A DNA stretch of 64,000 bases from Epichloe hybrida (GCA_019022495.1 JAFEKR010000004.1:1550001-1614000); one strand, 5' to 3'. Positions 36,406 through 49,135 are shown, counted from the stretch's first letter. Translations and numbers: made by a program. The notes: a model not told the origin generated them from the sequence alone.

Positions 36406-38050
36406 TTAGTCTCTATATCCTTATAAAGACTAAATAATATAAGGAGTAAGGGTTATTTAGAAGAACACTATTCTCCAAATTTAGTAATAACTTCTATAGA
36501 TAGTTAAGGGATAAGTTTATAGAAGGGAGAGACCTTTTGTAAAACAGACTTTAAGACTATCTTCTTTATAATAGAGTGTATATAACTATTAGAAGAGGCA
36601 CTAAGATAGTAAATAACCTTAAAGAAGTAGTAAACTAAGAAGAATTTAGAATTTAGACTCTTAAAGAAATTAAAAAGGCTAGGAAGAAGTATATAGGCTT
36701 CTAAAAGAACCTATAGAATAAAGAGTTCTTCTATAATCTACTAGATAATAGTAATATTAAAACTAGGTAACCTACCCCATTACCCTGTTTATTAGTATAA
36801 TTACTATTAAAAGGATTAATAAGCTAGACTCCCCTAGGAAGACTAAGTTAATCCCCTCTAGGAAGGCCTAGCTAATCTCCCCTAGGAAGGTTAATTAACC
36901 TAAAGTTAAGACTACCTAAGGATACTATTCGTAAGTATCTATAGGTAACTCCCTTACCTATACCTTTACCAGAGGCAAGTCAGTAGTATTACCCTAGTAA
37001 CACTACTAATAATACCCCTAAGTAAGAGAGTTACTAATAGAGGTAACCTATACTATCTAGGGCTAGTAGTACCCCTATTAGCATAGCTTAAAGAGCTATA
37101 ATTCCTCCTTCCTAATATAAGGAAGAGAAGAATTAGAGAGAATAATAAGCCCTAAGGGTACTACCTATAAAGCCACCCTCTTACTTCCTAAAGACCCTAC
37201 TACCCCTTCTATAGATATAAAGGGAAACACCTAGAGGACCCCTATAGACCTAGAGACCTTTACTAAAGCAAATTATTAACCTATCTAAGGTATACCCTAA
37301 AGAATAACTCTATAGCGCTAATAACTATAATATCCTTAAATTAAAGCTTTAAACATTCTATAGAAAGTATAAGTTACTTAACATCTAGCCTAAATAAGCT
37401 AGTTATACTTTTAAGGTTATACTTAAAGGCAAAGCACTATAATACTATATAAACCACCTCTCTAAACCTAGATAACCATAAGATCTCCCTATGCTTATTA
37501 GCTATATAAGAGAATAATTTAAAACTAAGGATATATAGTAAAGATATTTACTAGAGTGAAATAACACTTCCCTATAAGGGATAATAAATAATAACCTAAG
37601 TAAGTTAATAATTAAATACTTTAATAAACTTATAGAAAGACTAGCTATCTTATAATAAGTAATACCTAAAGTAAGCTAAACTAAAAGGGCACTCTAGAAT
37701 TAACTTATTAAAGCCTATTATAGTATTCCAGAGTGTAGAGAAGTAATTATAAATCCGCTAGATAGACTACAAGAGTTCTATAAACAGGTTAGAATAACCC
37801 TTTATCTTATTAAGGAAGAGAAGAAAAACTATTAATAGTTCCTAGCTAAAGCTATAACCCTAGAGTAATTCTAGACTAACTAAAGATATAATAGGACAGG
37901 AAAAGAGACCTAATACCCCTTAAAACCATAAGGAAAAGGAGGTACTCCTTATATAAAGAAGTGCTATATATATAGTAAGGAAGGATACTAGTTATCTAAG
38001 CACCCTAAAGAGAACTATAAGAAAGCGTTTTAACGCTTTAAGAACTACTA
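36406..38050 (+). pseudogene. A2 Gag remnant with CCHC-like knuckle
   Basis: Collinear with A1 12248-13700, then continuing past the A1 deletion. The end has K-K-C-Y-I-Y-S-K-E-G-Y and L-S-K-H-P-K-E-N at about 37962-38020, a copia Gag knuckle (C-x2-C-x3-G-C-W-x3-H) with the second and third Cys changed to Tyr and Trp to a stop. Upstream the frame is stop-rich and without recognisable motifs. Confidence 0.7.
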
Positions 38051-38349
38051 CCTTACAGATCTAACTAATAACTTATATTATTTATTCCTTACTTAGTATA
38101 AGGGAGAACATAAGTCCTAACCCCTTATTAATAATAAAATCGCTTAGTATATAAAGAGTATTAGATTTAATAATAGCCCTAATAATATAAATAAGCTAGT
38201 ACTTATAAGCTTCTTTACTTATAGAACCTAGATTAATAGCAAAAGAATAGTTTAATTCCTAATAAGGCAAGTAGCTTATTATAGTCTAAGCAAAGAAGAC
38301 CCCTTTTAGTAGGAACTTGTGAACAAAGCCCTAGTAACGTTTATATTAG

Positions 38350-41300
38350 AAGATTGCTATTCCTATGTGACATTCTAAGGGATTATGCCTAATACAGGAG
38401 CCGCAAAGTTCTCTATAGTAAGGCACCCTTAATTCCTTGCTTTATAATATTAGATGCTTATATTATAGCTTAATGAATTAATAGAGAAAAAGGTATTAGT
38501 TAGGTTTAGCGTAGGAGACCTAATTATCACGCTTAGAGTAGCTATAGTGCCTACTCCCTTTAGAAATATTCTCTTTTAGGTTATCCCTATAAACACTCTA
38601 TTTCTCTTATCTCTTAATAATATAGACTATCTAAAGATTAACTTTAATATCTTTAAGAACACACTATAATAAGGAAACATTAAAGTACTTATTATATATA
38701 AATAGGGGCATGCCTAGATACTTCTTATATAGAAAGAAAAAGCAGTTGCTTAGAGCTACCTTATAGAAGGCAAGCTATAGTAACTACACCACTGCTTTAG
38801 ATATTTATTAATCTAACGCCTATATAAGGTTCTTTGTAAATTAGGGTATAATATTAATATTAAAGCTATTAGGGAGCTAATAAGAATTTACTACTAATGC
38901 TAAATATACGTAGATAGCCCTAATTACTTTAAGTTTACTCTTAAGGATAAGTATAGCTTTAATTATAAAGTAATAGTAAATATCTTTTACCTAGATAGTA
39001 ATTACCTTATACTTTACGCTATAGATATAGCTATAGTATTTAACATAGCGAAATTCCTTAATAATATCTCTACGAAAATAACCTAGGAAGCCCTCTGAAT
39101 ATACTAGATTAATACTTACCTAGGCCCCCTAGACTTTATTATTATAGATACTAGAACGAACTTCTATAGTAATGAATTTAAATAATTTATAGCTTTAATA
39201 TTAATTTTAATTAAGGAAGTCCCTATTAAGGTATACTATAGCATAGGGAAGGTTAAAAGGTATTATAGGCTGCTCTAAAGAGCCTATAATATAATTAGAC
39301 GCGAATGCCTTATAACGCTAGAACCTATTGCCCTTTAAATAGTAATTAAGGCCCTAAATAACACTATAGGCCCTAATAGCCTTATCCTAACCCTCCTTAT
39401 CTTTAGAGCCTACCTATATATAATAAATAAGTCCTTACTATTACCTAATATTATATAGCGTGTAATTATAGTATAGAAAGCTACTAAAGAGATTAAGAGA
39501 CTTTACGCTATCTAGAAGGTTAATAAGGCCCTTACTAAACGTAATAGCCTAGACACCTTAAAGACCCTTAGCCTACTACTTAGATTAAAGGTTAAGGTCT
39601 AGTAAGAAGGTAAGGGATAAGTAGGTTTATATAAGCTACTAGTAATTACTAAAGAAAGCTATATACTTAATATACCTAGAGGCCTAAAGACCTTTAGGGT
39701 AATATCTATTAAGCCTTACTATAATAATCCTAGTGTAAAGAAAATAGTAAAGCCTAGTAAAGAGAAAGGAGAAAAAAGGTAAGAGGCCTATAATAAGAAT
39801 ATAGTGCTACTAATACTACTAAAGCAAGGACGTGAAAGGCCACGGAAGAACCCTCCTGTAATGCCTTAAGGTGCTAATACCTTCCTATTAGCAAAAGAAT
39901 ATAGTAACCTAGCTCTTGTAATTAAGCTATATAAGGAAGGAATTATTAAGACCCCTAGCAAACCTTTTAAGCTATTAATAAAAGTAGAAATTAACACTCT
40001 AATTAAGTAAAGTATATTTAAATTCATTATATTTAATAAGGAAGAATATAGTAGAATTCAAATCTTTAATTCCTAGATTATTAATAAGATCAAGGGCAAA
40101 ATAACAGAACCCTACGAAAAGTTATGCCTTATAATCTAAGGGTGTGAGAATAAAGGGAAATAGGCTATTCTTATATAGGCCCTAATAATTTAACACGCAA
40201 GCTAATGTCTTATCCTCATAATAGCCTCGTTAGTAAGATTAAGGAAATTCCTTATCTAGCTAAGAGATATCTATTAGGCTTATATACAGGCCTATACATT
40301 GCTAGAGCGGCTAATCCTAGCGCGCTTGCTGATTTAGATATGGTATCTCTACCTGCCTAGTATAATCTTAAGGGTTATAAAACCCCTTTATAAGCTTATA
40401 GAGGTAGGAACACACTAGTGGGTTATATATTATAAGCATTATAGAGAGAACCTCTAGATAGAAACCTTTATATATAATCCCTACTTGCTTATAATTATAA
40501 AGGAAAGCCCTGACTTTACTTATATTAGAATGTAAACTAATAATATAATTAGCCTCTTAGATAAGAAGTTCTCTAAGAAGGAAGAGACCTAGCTTACTAT
40601 AGTAAGCTTTAATATAAAGCTAAAGCAATTCCTAACTTAGGACTACTCTCTTATGTTTAATAGTAGTATTATCTTACTAGAGAATAATACTATTAAGATC
40701 TAGTAGAAAGGGCAGAGTAATAAGTTAGAGTTAGTTCTAATAACTAACTCAAAGCGTAAATATATTAAGCAGAGGGCCTAAGGCGCTTACATTACCTTAA
40801 TTTGCTAACTAGAGGCTTACTTTAACTTATCTATTACTACATAACACTAGGAGCTAACCCTAGAGGATATAAAAGCCCTTAATTACTACCTAAAGTAGTA
40901 GATAGATTACCTAGAGAGAGGTCTAACGTTTATCCTAATTAACCTTAAGAAGGTAAAGCTCTTCGCCTTTATAAATAGATCCTTTGCTAATAACTAGGAC
41001 CTATCCTTATAACTAGGATATATACTTATCCTAGTAAATAAAGATTACACTAATAGTAAGTTTATAATTAAAGGTAATATTATACACTTTAGCTTAACAA
41101 AGAGCAAGAGAGTTATATAAAGTATGCTTACCTTAGAAGTCTATAGTATAGTAGCTAGTATTAATATAGCTTACGTAATTATAACTACCCTAAACTTAGT
41201 TACTAACTAACTAAAGCTCCTAAAGATCCTAGTTATTACATGTACGAATTCATACTCCTTGTATAAGTGCCTTGTTAAGCTTAGTATAACAAAGGAGAAA

Positions 41301-41480
41301 CGCCTAATAATTAATATTATAGCCCTTTAATAGTTATATAAACGCTAAGAACTCTATAAGATCTAATGGATTAATAAAGAGAATAACCTAGCTAATGCCT
41401 TTATAAAGGCATTACCTAATAAGGCCCTTAAGAGCTTTATCTTAACTAACTAAATAACTATCTAGATAGAGGGATAGGTT
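38350..41480 (+). pseudogene. A2 pol remnant (protease, integrase, RT, RNase H)
   Basis: Protease about 38380-38460: GIMPNTGAAKFS, the copia G-I-x-x-D-T/S-G-A site with Asp changed to Asn. Integrase about 38760-39480: YVDSPNYFKFTLKDKYSFNY, INTYLGPLDFIIIDTRTNF, EVPIKVYYSIGKVKRYY. Linker to about 39990. RT about 40010-40900: FNKEEYSRIQIFNS, KIKGKITEPYEKL, LRDIY.AYIQAYTLLERLILA, and ILRVIKPLYKLIEVGTHQW. RNase H about 40960-41470: LGYILILVN-type strand and SLTKSKRVI. The Q-T-D-D region near 40535 reads Q-T-N-N. It is non-functional. Confidence 0.87.
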
Positions 41481-41951
41481 ACTTACGCGTAACACACGTA
41501 TAGTAAGAGAAAAAGGTAATTCTCTAGGAGGGTAGCCATAGGGATAAGACAGTAATACGTAAGGGATTTACGCCCTTATAGTTAATATCCCTAGCGGCTA
41601 TAACCACGCTAGCTTACTAGGCTCTCCTAGTGGACTATAGAAATTAATAGTAGTGTGTAGGAGGATAAAGGTATTGCTAAGGAGGAGGAAGACATTATAT
41701 ACGCGCTATAGTGTAGTATATGTGTTATTTTAAGGAAAAAAAGGGATTTAGAAGGACCTACTTATCCTTATATAGGCTTATAGGCTAAGCGAGATTATTA
41801 TTTCCCTTTTATTAGTAACTATACGCCTAGATAAGCTATAAGTTCTTTTCCTTATATCCCCTATTAATTATATTCTTAATTTATCTTTCCTTTTTTATTT
41901 CTGTAATTAATATCACGTGTTAATAATTATATTAAAAGAGAGAAGTTCTAG

Positions 41952-42262
41952 TATTAGAACAAAGGTAATATTAATTGCGCGTCGTAGCCGCAATTACCTA
42001 GCAGAAGCTTAGGCTATGCGCGGACCCCACACGTGACCTATAACCTAGCACGTTAATTGGCTAGGAAATATAGGGATATAAACACGTAACCCCTTTTCCC
42101 TTTATATATTGTAACTTCTAGCTTTTTACCTCTCTTTTCCTAAAAAACTCAATTAATTATGACAATAGATAACGCAGCCTAGAATAGATAATCAATGACA
42201 ATACTATTCTTCGGGCTCACGACTGTATTACACATTGAATTCAATACCCTGTGAATCCAACA
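41952..42262 (+). repeat. 3' LTR of A2 (family A)
   Basis: 311 bp, TATTAGAACA...GAATCCAACA. The last 120 bp are nearly identical to the A1 3' LTR end and to the solo LTR. A purine-rich tract AAAAGAGAGAAG precedes it at about 41933. Confidence 0.93.
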
Positions 42263-42267
42263 GAGTG

Positions 42268-45200
42268 TAATAAAGGCTTAATTTACTATATCTTTAAAGA
42301 ATACTATTTTAAAGAGGTCTTTAGAGGGATTATACCTAATACTAGCGCTATAGGAAAGTTAACTATAGGAGAGGTATAAGTAAAGGCTTTATTAAGATTA
42401 ATACCTTTATTAAAGGTAACCTCTTATAAACCCTAAATTATTATATTTAGCGCTAGATTAGTAGTTATAAAAGAAATCCTTTATATACCTATAGAACTTA
42501 GAGAGCTTAAATTCTATGTCCTTAATATAGCTACTCCCTTTCTCTTCTTAATTACTAATATAAATAAGATATAAGTTAAGATTAATAACCTTACTAATAT
42601 ACTTATTTAAGGTAATAAGACTATACCTATTATATAATAATAGGGCTATCCTTAGTAGTTACTAGAGGTAAGAGAAATAGTTACCTTTTACTTTTTAAAA
42701 GGAGATATCTATTAATTATATTATTAACTTAGTTACCCTTCTATTTAATAACTTATAAAGATCCTTTACTAAGCTAGTTATAAAGTTAAACACTAGGTAA
42801 TTAAGGAATTAACTAAAGTTTACTACTATTACTAAATATATAGAAAGGCCCCTAGTTAATTTAAGTTTATAATTAAAGATAACTATGAATTTAACTATGA
42901 GATTATTATTAATATTATACAAATTAATAGCTAACTAGTGCTTTATATTATTAATTTAGTAATATTATTCTAGGTAACCTAATTCCTTAATCTAACGAAG
43001 TAAAAAGCTTAGGATATCTAGGACACTATCCGCGAATATTAGATTAATACTTATCTTAGACCTCTAAAATAGATTATATATAACGCTAGTAATAACTTCA
43101 CTTTTACTAAGTTTAAGCACTATGCTTAACTAATATTAATTAAGACTAATAAGATACTAATTAAAGCCTATAATAGTATTAGAAAGGTTAAGAGATATTA
43201 TAAACCTTTATGCTAAGCTTATAATATTATTATAGACTTAATTAGGATAGAACTTACGCTAAAGTAATATCTTTAAATAGCTATTAAAGCAATTAATAAC
43301 TTTATAGGCCTAAATAGTATTATCCTAACCTTACTAGTCTTTAGAAGCTACCTATAAATAATAAATAAGTTATTACTAAGTATCTCTATTATTTAATATA
43401 CTAAAGTAATTTATAAAGCTACTAATAAAGTCTGCTATTATCTAGCTTTATAGTAGGTTTATAATACCCTTAAAGTCTAGAATAGCCCTAATATAGTGCC
43501 TATATATTAGCTACCCCTATAAGCTAATATATATATATAGAGAGAGAAAGGTAACTAGCATAGCCCTTATAAGCTACTTACTACTAATAAAGAGACTTAT
43601 ATAGTTAATATACCTTATAGCCTAGTAAAGTTTTACTTTATAGTAATAAAGCCTTACTATAAAGACCTATATATTATAAAGGGACTAAAGTAGTAGGAGA
43701 TAAAGCCTAATAATATAAAGGAAAAAGTAACTATATAACTAATTACTACTACTAAAAGAAATCCCTTAATAGAAGAAAGTAAAGAGCTATAGGCACTAGC
43801 TAAGAGAAGATAAGAGAGACTAAGAAAGGCCCTTGTAGTCTAATTTATAAGCATAGAAAAGTCTAAAGAAAAGGCTTATAAAGCCTAGAAGGCCCTAAAA
43901 GGAGCTATTAAGTTAAAGACTTATTACCTTACCTTAAAGGAATAAAAGTAAGGAAAAGAAGACCTTATAGCCCTAAGAAAAACATTAGCCTAATTTAGCT
44001 CTATATACTTATAAATAAAGATTAGGAGGAGGCCTTTATTTAAGAAGCTATAGCTAGAGGGATACTAAATATAGTATTCCTTATAGTAAAGGAAGAGGCT
44101 AATTAGAACCTTACTCTTTAACTTTACTAAGAAAGGAAGATTATAACCCTAGGAAAACCCTTTAAGTAATTTAATTAAGCTAAGATTAACGCTTTATAAG
44201 CTTATAATATATTTAAATTTATTAAGTATAACTGTTGGATTCACAGGGTATTGAATTCAATGTGTAATACAGTCGTGAGCCCGAAGAATAGTATCGTCAT
44301 CGATTATCTATTCTAGGCTACGTTGTCTGTTGTCATGATTGATTGAGTTGTTAGAAAAGAGAGGTAAAAAGCTAGAAGTTATAATACATAAAGGGAAAAG
44401 GGGTTGCGCGTTTGTGTCCCCACATTTCCTAGCCAATTAACGTGCTGGGTTGTGGGTCACGTGTGGGGTCCGCGCGCGGCCCGAGCTTCTGCCGGGTAAT
44501 TGCGGCTGCGACGCGCGATTGATATCACCTTTGTTCTAACAATAACCTAGTAAAGCATAAAGGTTATAAAATCTTTAATTCTTATATAGTTAGAAAGATT
44601 AAAGGTAAAGGAATAGACTTGCTATATAAGAAATCCTACCTTATTATATAAGGCTATAATAATAAAGGAAAGGAATTTATCCTAATACAGTCACTAATGA
44701 TTTAACAAGCAAGCTAACGACTTATTATAGCTATTACTTTATTATTAAGAAGAAAAGGCATTTACCTTTAGATTTGTAATATTACATAAGCTTACACTTA
44801 ATTGCATATAGTGCTAACAAGGCTAATTATTATAAGATTACTTAAGTAAATTACATATCTCTTTCTAGAAGGGACTATAATTAAATTAATTAGACCTCTT
44901 TATAGGATTATAAAGGCTAGAACCTACTAGTAAGCAATATACTTCTATTACTATAGGGATAACCTTAATATAATAACCTTAACCTATAATCCTTACTTAT
45001 TAATTATAGCCCTAAATAATAAGAATCTCTTTAGTATTATTAGAATATAAACTAATAATACATTAGGCCTAAGTAATAATAACTTCTTCTAAAAAGAAGA
45101 GAAAGAGCTCTAGAAAGCTAATTTTATAGCTAAAGAAAAGTAATAATTAACTACTAAGAATCCCCTTATCTTTAATAGTTATATCTTAACCTAGAACACT

Positions 45201-46199
45201 AATAACTTACTAATATTAACCTAGAAAGGCTAGAGTTAGAAGATTAAGGAAGTTAATCCTTAATCCCTAATAGTAAAGCAAGACTATATAGAATAATAAG
45301 CCTAAGGAAGCTATATTATAACTATATATTAACTAAAGGCTTCCTATAACCTATTAATTATAGCTTAACACTAAGAACTTTCTAAGGAAGATATTATATA
45401 CCTTAATAAACGCCTTAAGTAGTAGATTAAGAATTAATAATATAGACTATAATATATTCCTTTAGTTCTTAAGGAGGTAAAGCTCTTTATGTTTATAAAT
45501 AAATTACTTGCTAATAATAAGGATTTAAGCTTATAGATTAGATACGTAATTATAATTAGTAATAAGATAATGCAAAATAATAATACCTTTATTATAAAAG
45601 GTAATATTATTACGTATAGCTTAATAAAGAGCAAGAGAGTTACTTATAGCATGCTTACCTCTAAGTTATATAGCATAGTTTAAGGCGTAAATATTGCTTA
45701 CGTAATTTCCATAACCTTATATTAGATCACGGATTAATTAAAGATACCTTGAATTCCTATAATTCTCTATACTAATTCTTTGTTATTATATAAATATCTT
45801 ATAAAGCTAGGAACTATAAAGGAGAAGAGACTAATAATTAATATTATAGCTCTTTATTAATTATATAAGAGGCACGAGATCTATAAAGTTAGGTAGATTA
45901 ATAGTAACAATAATCTAGCAGATATAATAACAAAAGCATTACTAAATTTATTACTTTTCTCTTTAATTAATTTAAACGAATTAATAATTTATATTAAAGG
46001 ATAGGTAAAGAGACCTATAATATTAGGAGATAGGAGCTTAGGCAAGGACTAATAGATTAATTTAATTAACTAATACTATAATAGCTAATTAGAGTAGCGG
46101 ATTCCTATTAAGGGATTCACTTATATACACTTTCCTTTAATCTGCTTTTTATTATATTTTTAAGCTCTTTAGCCACAAAGGAAAAAGAGAGACTGCTAG
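42268..46199 (+). pseudogene. B3 pol remnant (protease to RNase H, split by solo A LTR)
   Basis: Collinear with B4 52455-56101. Protease about 42290-42690, integrase about 42735-43700, RT about 44200-45110 and RNase H about 45470-45960. The solo LTR (44233-44541) sits at the start of RT, between K-F-I-K-Y-N and L-V-K-H. RNase H is the best readable part: KLFMFINKLLANNKDL, IRYVIIISN, YSLIKSKRVTYSML, LGTIKEKRLIINIIAL, then NNNLADIITKALL. Asp in F-x-D is changed to Asn. Confidence 0.85.
44233..44541 (-). repeat. Solo LTR of family A in B3
   Basis: 309 bp, TGTTGGATTC...TTCTAACA, flanked by the TSD ATAAC (44228-44232, 44542-44546). The same site without the insert is present in B4 near 54441-54450 (TTTAACCTAG), which confirms both the ends and the 5-bp duplication. 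No internal element sequence is attached, so it arose by LTR-LTR recombination or from an element lost that way. It is the least mutated A LTR in the window and keeps many CpG, CpA and TpG sites. Confidence 0.95.
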
Positions 46200-46465
46200 T
46201 GTTAATTCCTTTAGATTTCTATTGATTTAATTATAGCTAAAGACTAGACTAAATTGTAAGTCTAGCGTGATATATATAATACAATTGGCTGCATTAATTC
46301 GCTACCCCCTCTTTTACCTCACATACAGGTTTCGCTTACTTTCCTAGCATCTAGACTTTCCCTCTCTTTTCCCTCTTTCCTTCCTAGCTAATTTAATTAA
46401 CTATTATTGACTTTAATTATACGGGATTACCCTTATACCTACGCAGGACCTTAGTGTAACTAACA
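46200..46465 (+). repeat. 3' LTR of B3 (family B, beta)
   Basis: 266 bp, TGTTAATTCC...GTAACTAACA. A purine tract GGAAAAAGAGAGA precedes it (about 46180-46192). The sequence after it is AGAAT, in family A leader. Confidence 0.92.
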
Positions 46466-47029
46466 AGAATATATAATAAAGAAAGATAAGGGGATAGCTT
46501 AGCTACTAGTATTAAACCCTTCTTTATTATTTTAGAATCTATATAGATATAGATATTAATACTAAAGTAAGAAGAGAGCTATATTATACCTTTCTATTAG
46601 CATAACTTATTATTAAACATAGCCCTCCTATTTTATAAGGCAAGTTATTATTAGGTAAGCTACCTCTTCTAATTAACCTTACTAATTTGCGGTGTTTAAA
46701 GACTATATAGTTATCTATAAAGGTAATCACTAATTAGTATTAGTTTTTATAAGGTATTGAATTTAATATAATAAGGTTATAAGCCTAAAGAATAGTATTA
46801 TTATTAATTATCTATTCTAGGCTGCGTTATGTATATGTGTAAAAAAGAGAAGTTAAAAGCTAGAATTCGTGATAATAGAAGGGAAAGGGGGCCACGCGTT
46901 TATAGCCCTATATTTCCTAGCTAATTAACAAGCTAGGTTACAGGTTACGTGTGTGGCCTACGCGCGGCCTAAGCTTTTGCTAGGTAATTACGGCTGCGAC
47001 GCGCGATTAATATCACCTTTGTTCTAACA
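46466..47029 (-). mobile_element. A4: 5' end of a family A element
   Basis: Minus-strand piece consisting of leader (46466-46737) and 5' LTR (46738-47029). The leader matches A3 4575-4840. The piece starts abruptly at the B3 LTR; the rest of A4 is not found beyond B3's other end, where gypsy E lies instead. A4 is inserted in F, since F Gag sequence follows directly. The LTR is divergent from the other A copies: 292 bp, with a differently sequenced middle (ATGTATATGTG). Confidence 0.88.
46738..47029 (-). repeat. 5' LTR of A4 (divergent family A)
   Basis: 292 bp, TATTAGTTTT...TTCTAACA in plus reading. It keeps the G+C-rich end. It differs from the other A LTRs by small indels and non-transition changes in the middle, so it represents a distinct subtype. 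Confidence 0.88.
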
Positions 47030-48700
47030 ATATATGCTTAAACGATTTATCTCTTAGGATATTAATAATATTACTATTATTTAGTTAAAGTCCTAATATA
47101 AAGAATTATGTAATACTTAGCTAGTTAAACTTTAATATAGAGGTCTCTTTTATATTCTTATCCTTATCTTTGTTATTATTAGACTTAATAAAGGTTTTAG
47201 CTAATTCCTATGCTCTATTAATAAGGTTATTAGCTTCTTTAGATGCTTAACCTTTATAGGCTATAAGGAATGCCTAATACTTTTTCTTTATTAGTAGTAA
47301 TTAGTGTCTCTTATTCTTTTACTAATGTTCTTTTGCCTCTTTCTAGTCTTTCTCTAGATAGTTTGTTAACTAGTAGCTATTCTTATTATAAATGTGGTAT
47401 TTACTATAGTTATAGCCTTAGTTATAATAACTATAGCCTTTACCTTGACCTTATTAATTATATAGTTAGTTATAATAGTAGTCTATGAATATTACTTCTG
47501 ACTTATTAGTATTAGTAGTATTAATAGTGCTTTAATTAAATTAGGTAGCTAATTTGTTAGCTTTAGTGATAGAGATTGATTTGCGGAGGTTTCTAGTAAG
47601 TCCTTTAAAACTAGGTAAATGGTTATATTCAGCTTGCTTGCATTCTAGAACACTAGAAATTACACTTAGGGTCTAATAATAGAGTTTTGTATTAACTATT
47701 AATAGGGGAAAGAGTTCTCTATGAATATGCTTAAGGGTTATAAGTAGAATTTTAAGGTAATCTAGCTTAGATTTATTTAGGTTAGTAGCGATGATATTCC
47801 TAAGCGTTATACTATTCTATTCTTAGTAATAGAACTATTAGTTACTTTCTATCTTAAATTACTAATAAATATTATTAACTATTTATTTATATGTAAAGCC
47901 TTTATTTACTAGATAATTAAGGTAATACTATTTAGTATTACCTAAAAGTATAATAGGAAGGGCCTTATACATGTATGCCTATAGGAGGTTTAGTCTATTA
48001 TATTTATTCTAGAATAAGTTAACTTTTGGCGCGAGGAAGTTATATATCTCCCTACTATAGTAGTTATTATCCTTATAGCTTTTTATAAGTTCTAATATTT
48101 TTCTTATAATTTAATCTTTAGACAGGATTATTACTATTTGCATAGCTAGGGTTATTTGTTAAATTAGTTATTTTAGGGTAATTAGCGGAATTATTAGATT
48201 TATTAGGGGTTAAGGTATATCTTTTCTTAGAGGTGTTTATATAGTTAGAGGGTTATATATAGGAGGATTATATATAGGAGGGTAATTGATTAGGGTAGTG
48301 TTAATTAAAGGGCTTGTGGTAGGATTATTTAAAGAGAGGAATTTGCCTATAGTAACTTGCTTTATGATTTTGTTCTTAGGCTATTATAATATTATTTCTT
48401 CTTTAAGGACTTAAACTAAAGATTTAATAATCTTATTACTTTAATTTTAAATAATATAGACACTATTCTTATATAAGTAGTCTTATAATTTATATACTAA
48501 AGGTTATAAAGCTTAATTAAGTGTCTCTTTTATCTAGCTATTAAGGTTATTATAGAAGATCTCCTAAAGGGTAAGATCCTTATATTAACCACTCTTATAG
48601 ATATTAATTATCTAAGTAAGGTAGTTATTAAGCTCTTATTCCTTAGTAGTCTAAGAATCTAGTTCTCTTAAGCTCTCCTAGTTAGTGGTAATAACTAAGG
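47030..48700 (-). pseudogene. F Gag remnant
   Basis: Read right to left. Frames are interrupted, but runs such as VTIGKFLSLNNP...TTLINYPPIYNPPIYNP can be read at about 48350-48230. The last part corresponds to a tandem 14-15 bp DNA repeat TATATAGGAGG at 48254-48281. Similarity to family B Gag starts at about 47960 and runs leftward. Function is inferred only from position and this similarity. The plus-strand open stretch at 47270-47488 lies opposite this remnant and is not coding. Confidence 0.5.
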
Positions 48701-48822
48701 TATATTTTTAAAGTTATAGGGGTAAGCTTACTTTGTTAGGTCTTGATTAAGTAAGCTGTTTTCCTTTAGTAATCTCGGATAAAGCTTATTTATTACTTAG
48801 GGGTGCTATTATTAATAGTCTT

Positions 48823-48882
48823 TAGCTAGTGAGGCTAAGGGATTTTTAACTAGCGGGGTTAAGGGGTTTTTTTTTTTTTTTT
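48823..48882. repeat. Short tandem duplication and poly-T run in F leader
   Basis: Two copies of a unit of about 24 bp, CTAG[T/C]G[A/G]GG[C/T]TAAGGG, each followed by a T run. The second run has 16 T (48867-48882). This is the longest homopolymer in the window and lies in the untranslated leader of F. Confidence 0.7.
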
Positions 48883-49135
48883 AATCTCTAGTTTGAGGAG
48901 TTATGTGTGGCTATAAACTCTTAGTTAGTTTAATTGGTTTTCTTGTGATAGATAATAGGATTAATTCTTTTATTAATAGTTAGAGACTTGCTAATAGAAA
49001 AAGTTAAATCCCTAGGAAGCCTAATATTTAGTATTTAAAGTCTATCTTCCTTTAGTATACTTCCTTAGGTAGCTAAAGGAAGGCCTCTTCTTAAGTAATT
49101 CCTAGCTTATCTATGGTTTTTTAACCACTGATTAG

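Larger units (their letters stand above)
36396..42262 (+). mobile_element. A2: Ty1/copia element, family A, 5' LTR almost deleted
   Basis: Plus-strand A element in B3 with TSD GAGTG (36391-36395, 42263-42267). The first 10 bp of the 5' LTR (TGTTGGAACA) are directly joined to sequence that in A1 starts at 12248. About 940 bp are therefore missing: the rest of the LTR, the priming site and the leader. Because the outer 10 bp and both TSDs remain, the loss happened after integration. Gag to RNase H and the 3' LTR (41952-42262) are complete in length, making A2 the reference for family A pol in this window. Confidence 0.93.
27147..46465 (+). mobile_element. B3: Ty1/copia element, family B (beta), with three nested inserts
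   Basis: Plus-strand B element with beta LTRs at 27147-27411 and 46200-46465. Its own parts are 27147-28048, 34430-36395, 42268-44232 and 44547-46465. C1, A2 and a solo A LTR interrupt it, each with its own TSD. Joined, the parts are collinear with B4. The outer flanks do not match: AAATG on the left in gypsy E, and AGAAT on the right in family A leader sequence. So either the ends were recombined with another B copy or flanking DNA was lost. Confidence 0.9.

Noticed and set aside
47270..47488. Plus-strand open frame in F
   Set aside because: Antisense to the F Gag remnant; Ser/Tyr-rich composition typical of shadow frames.
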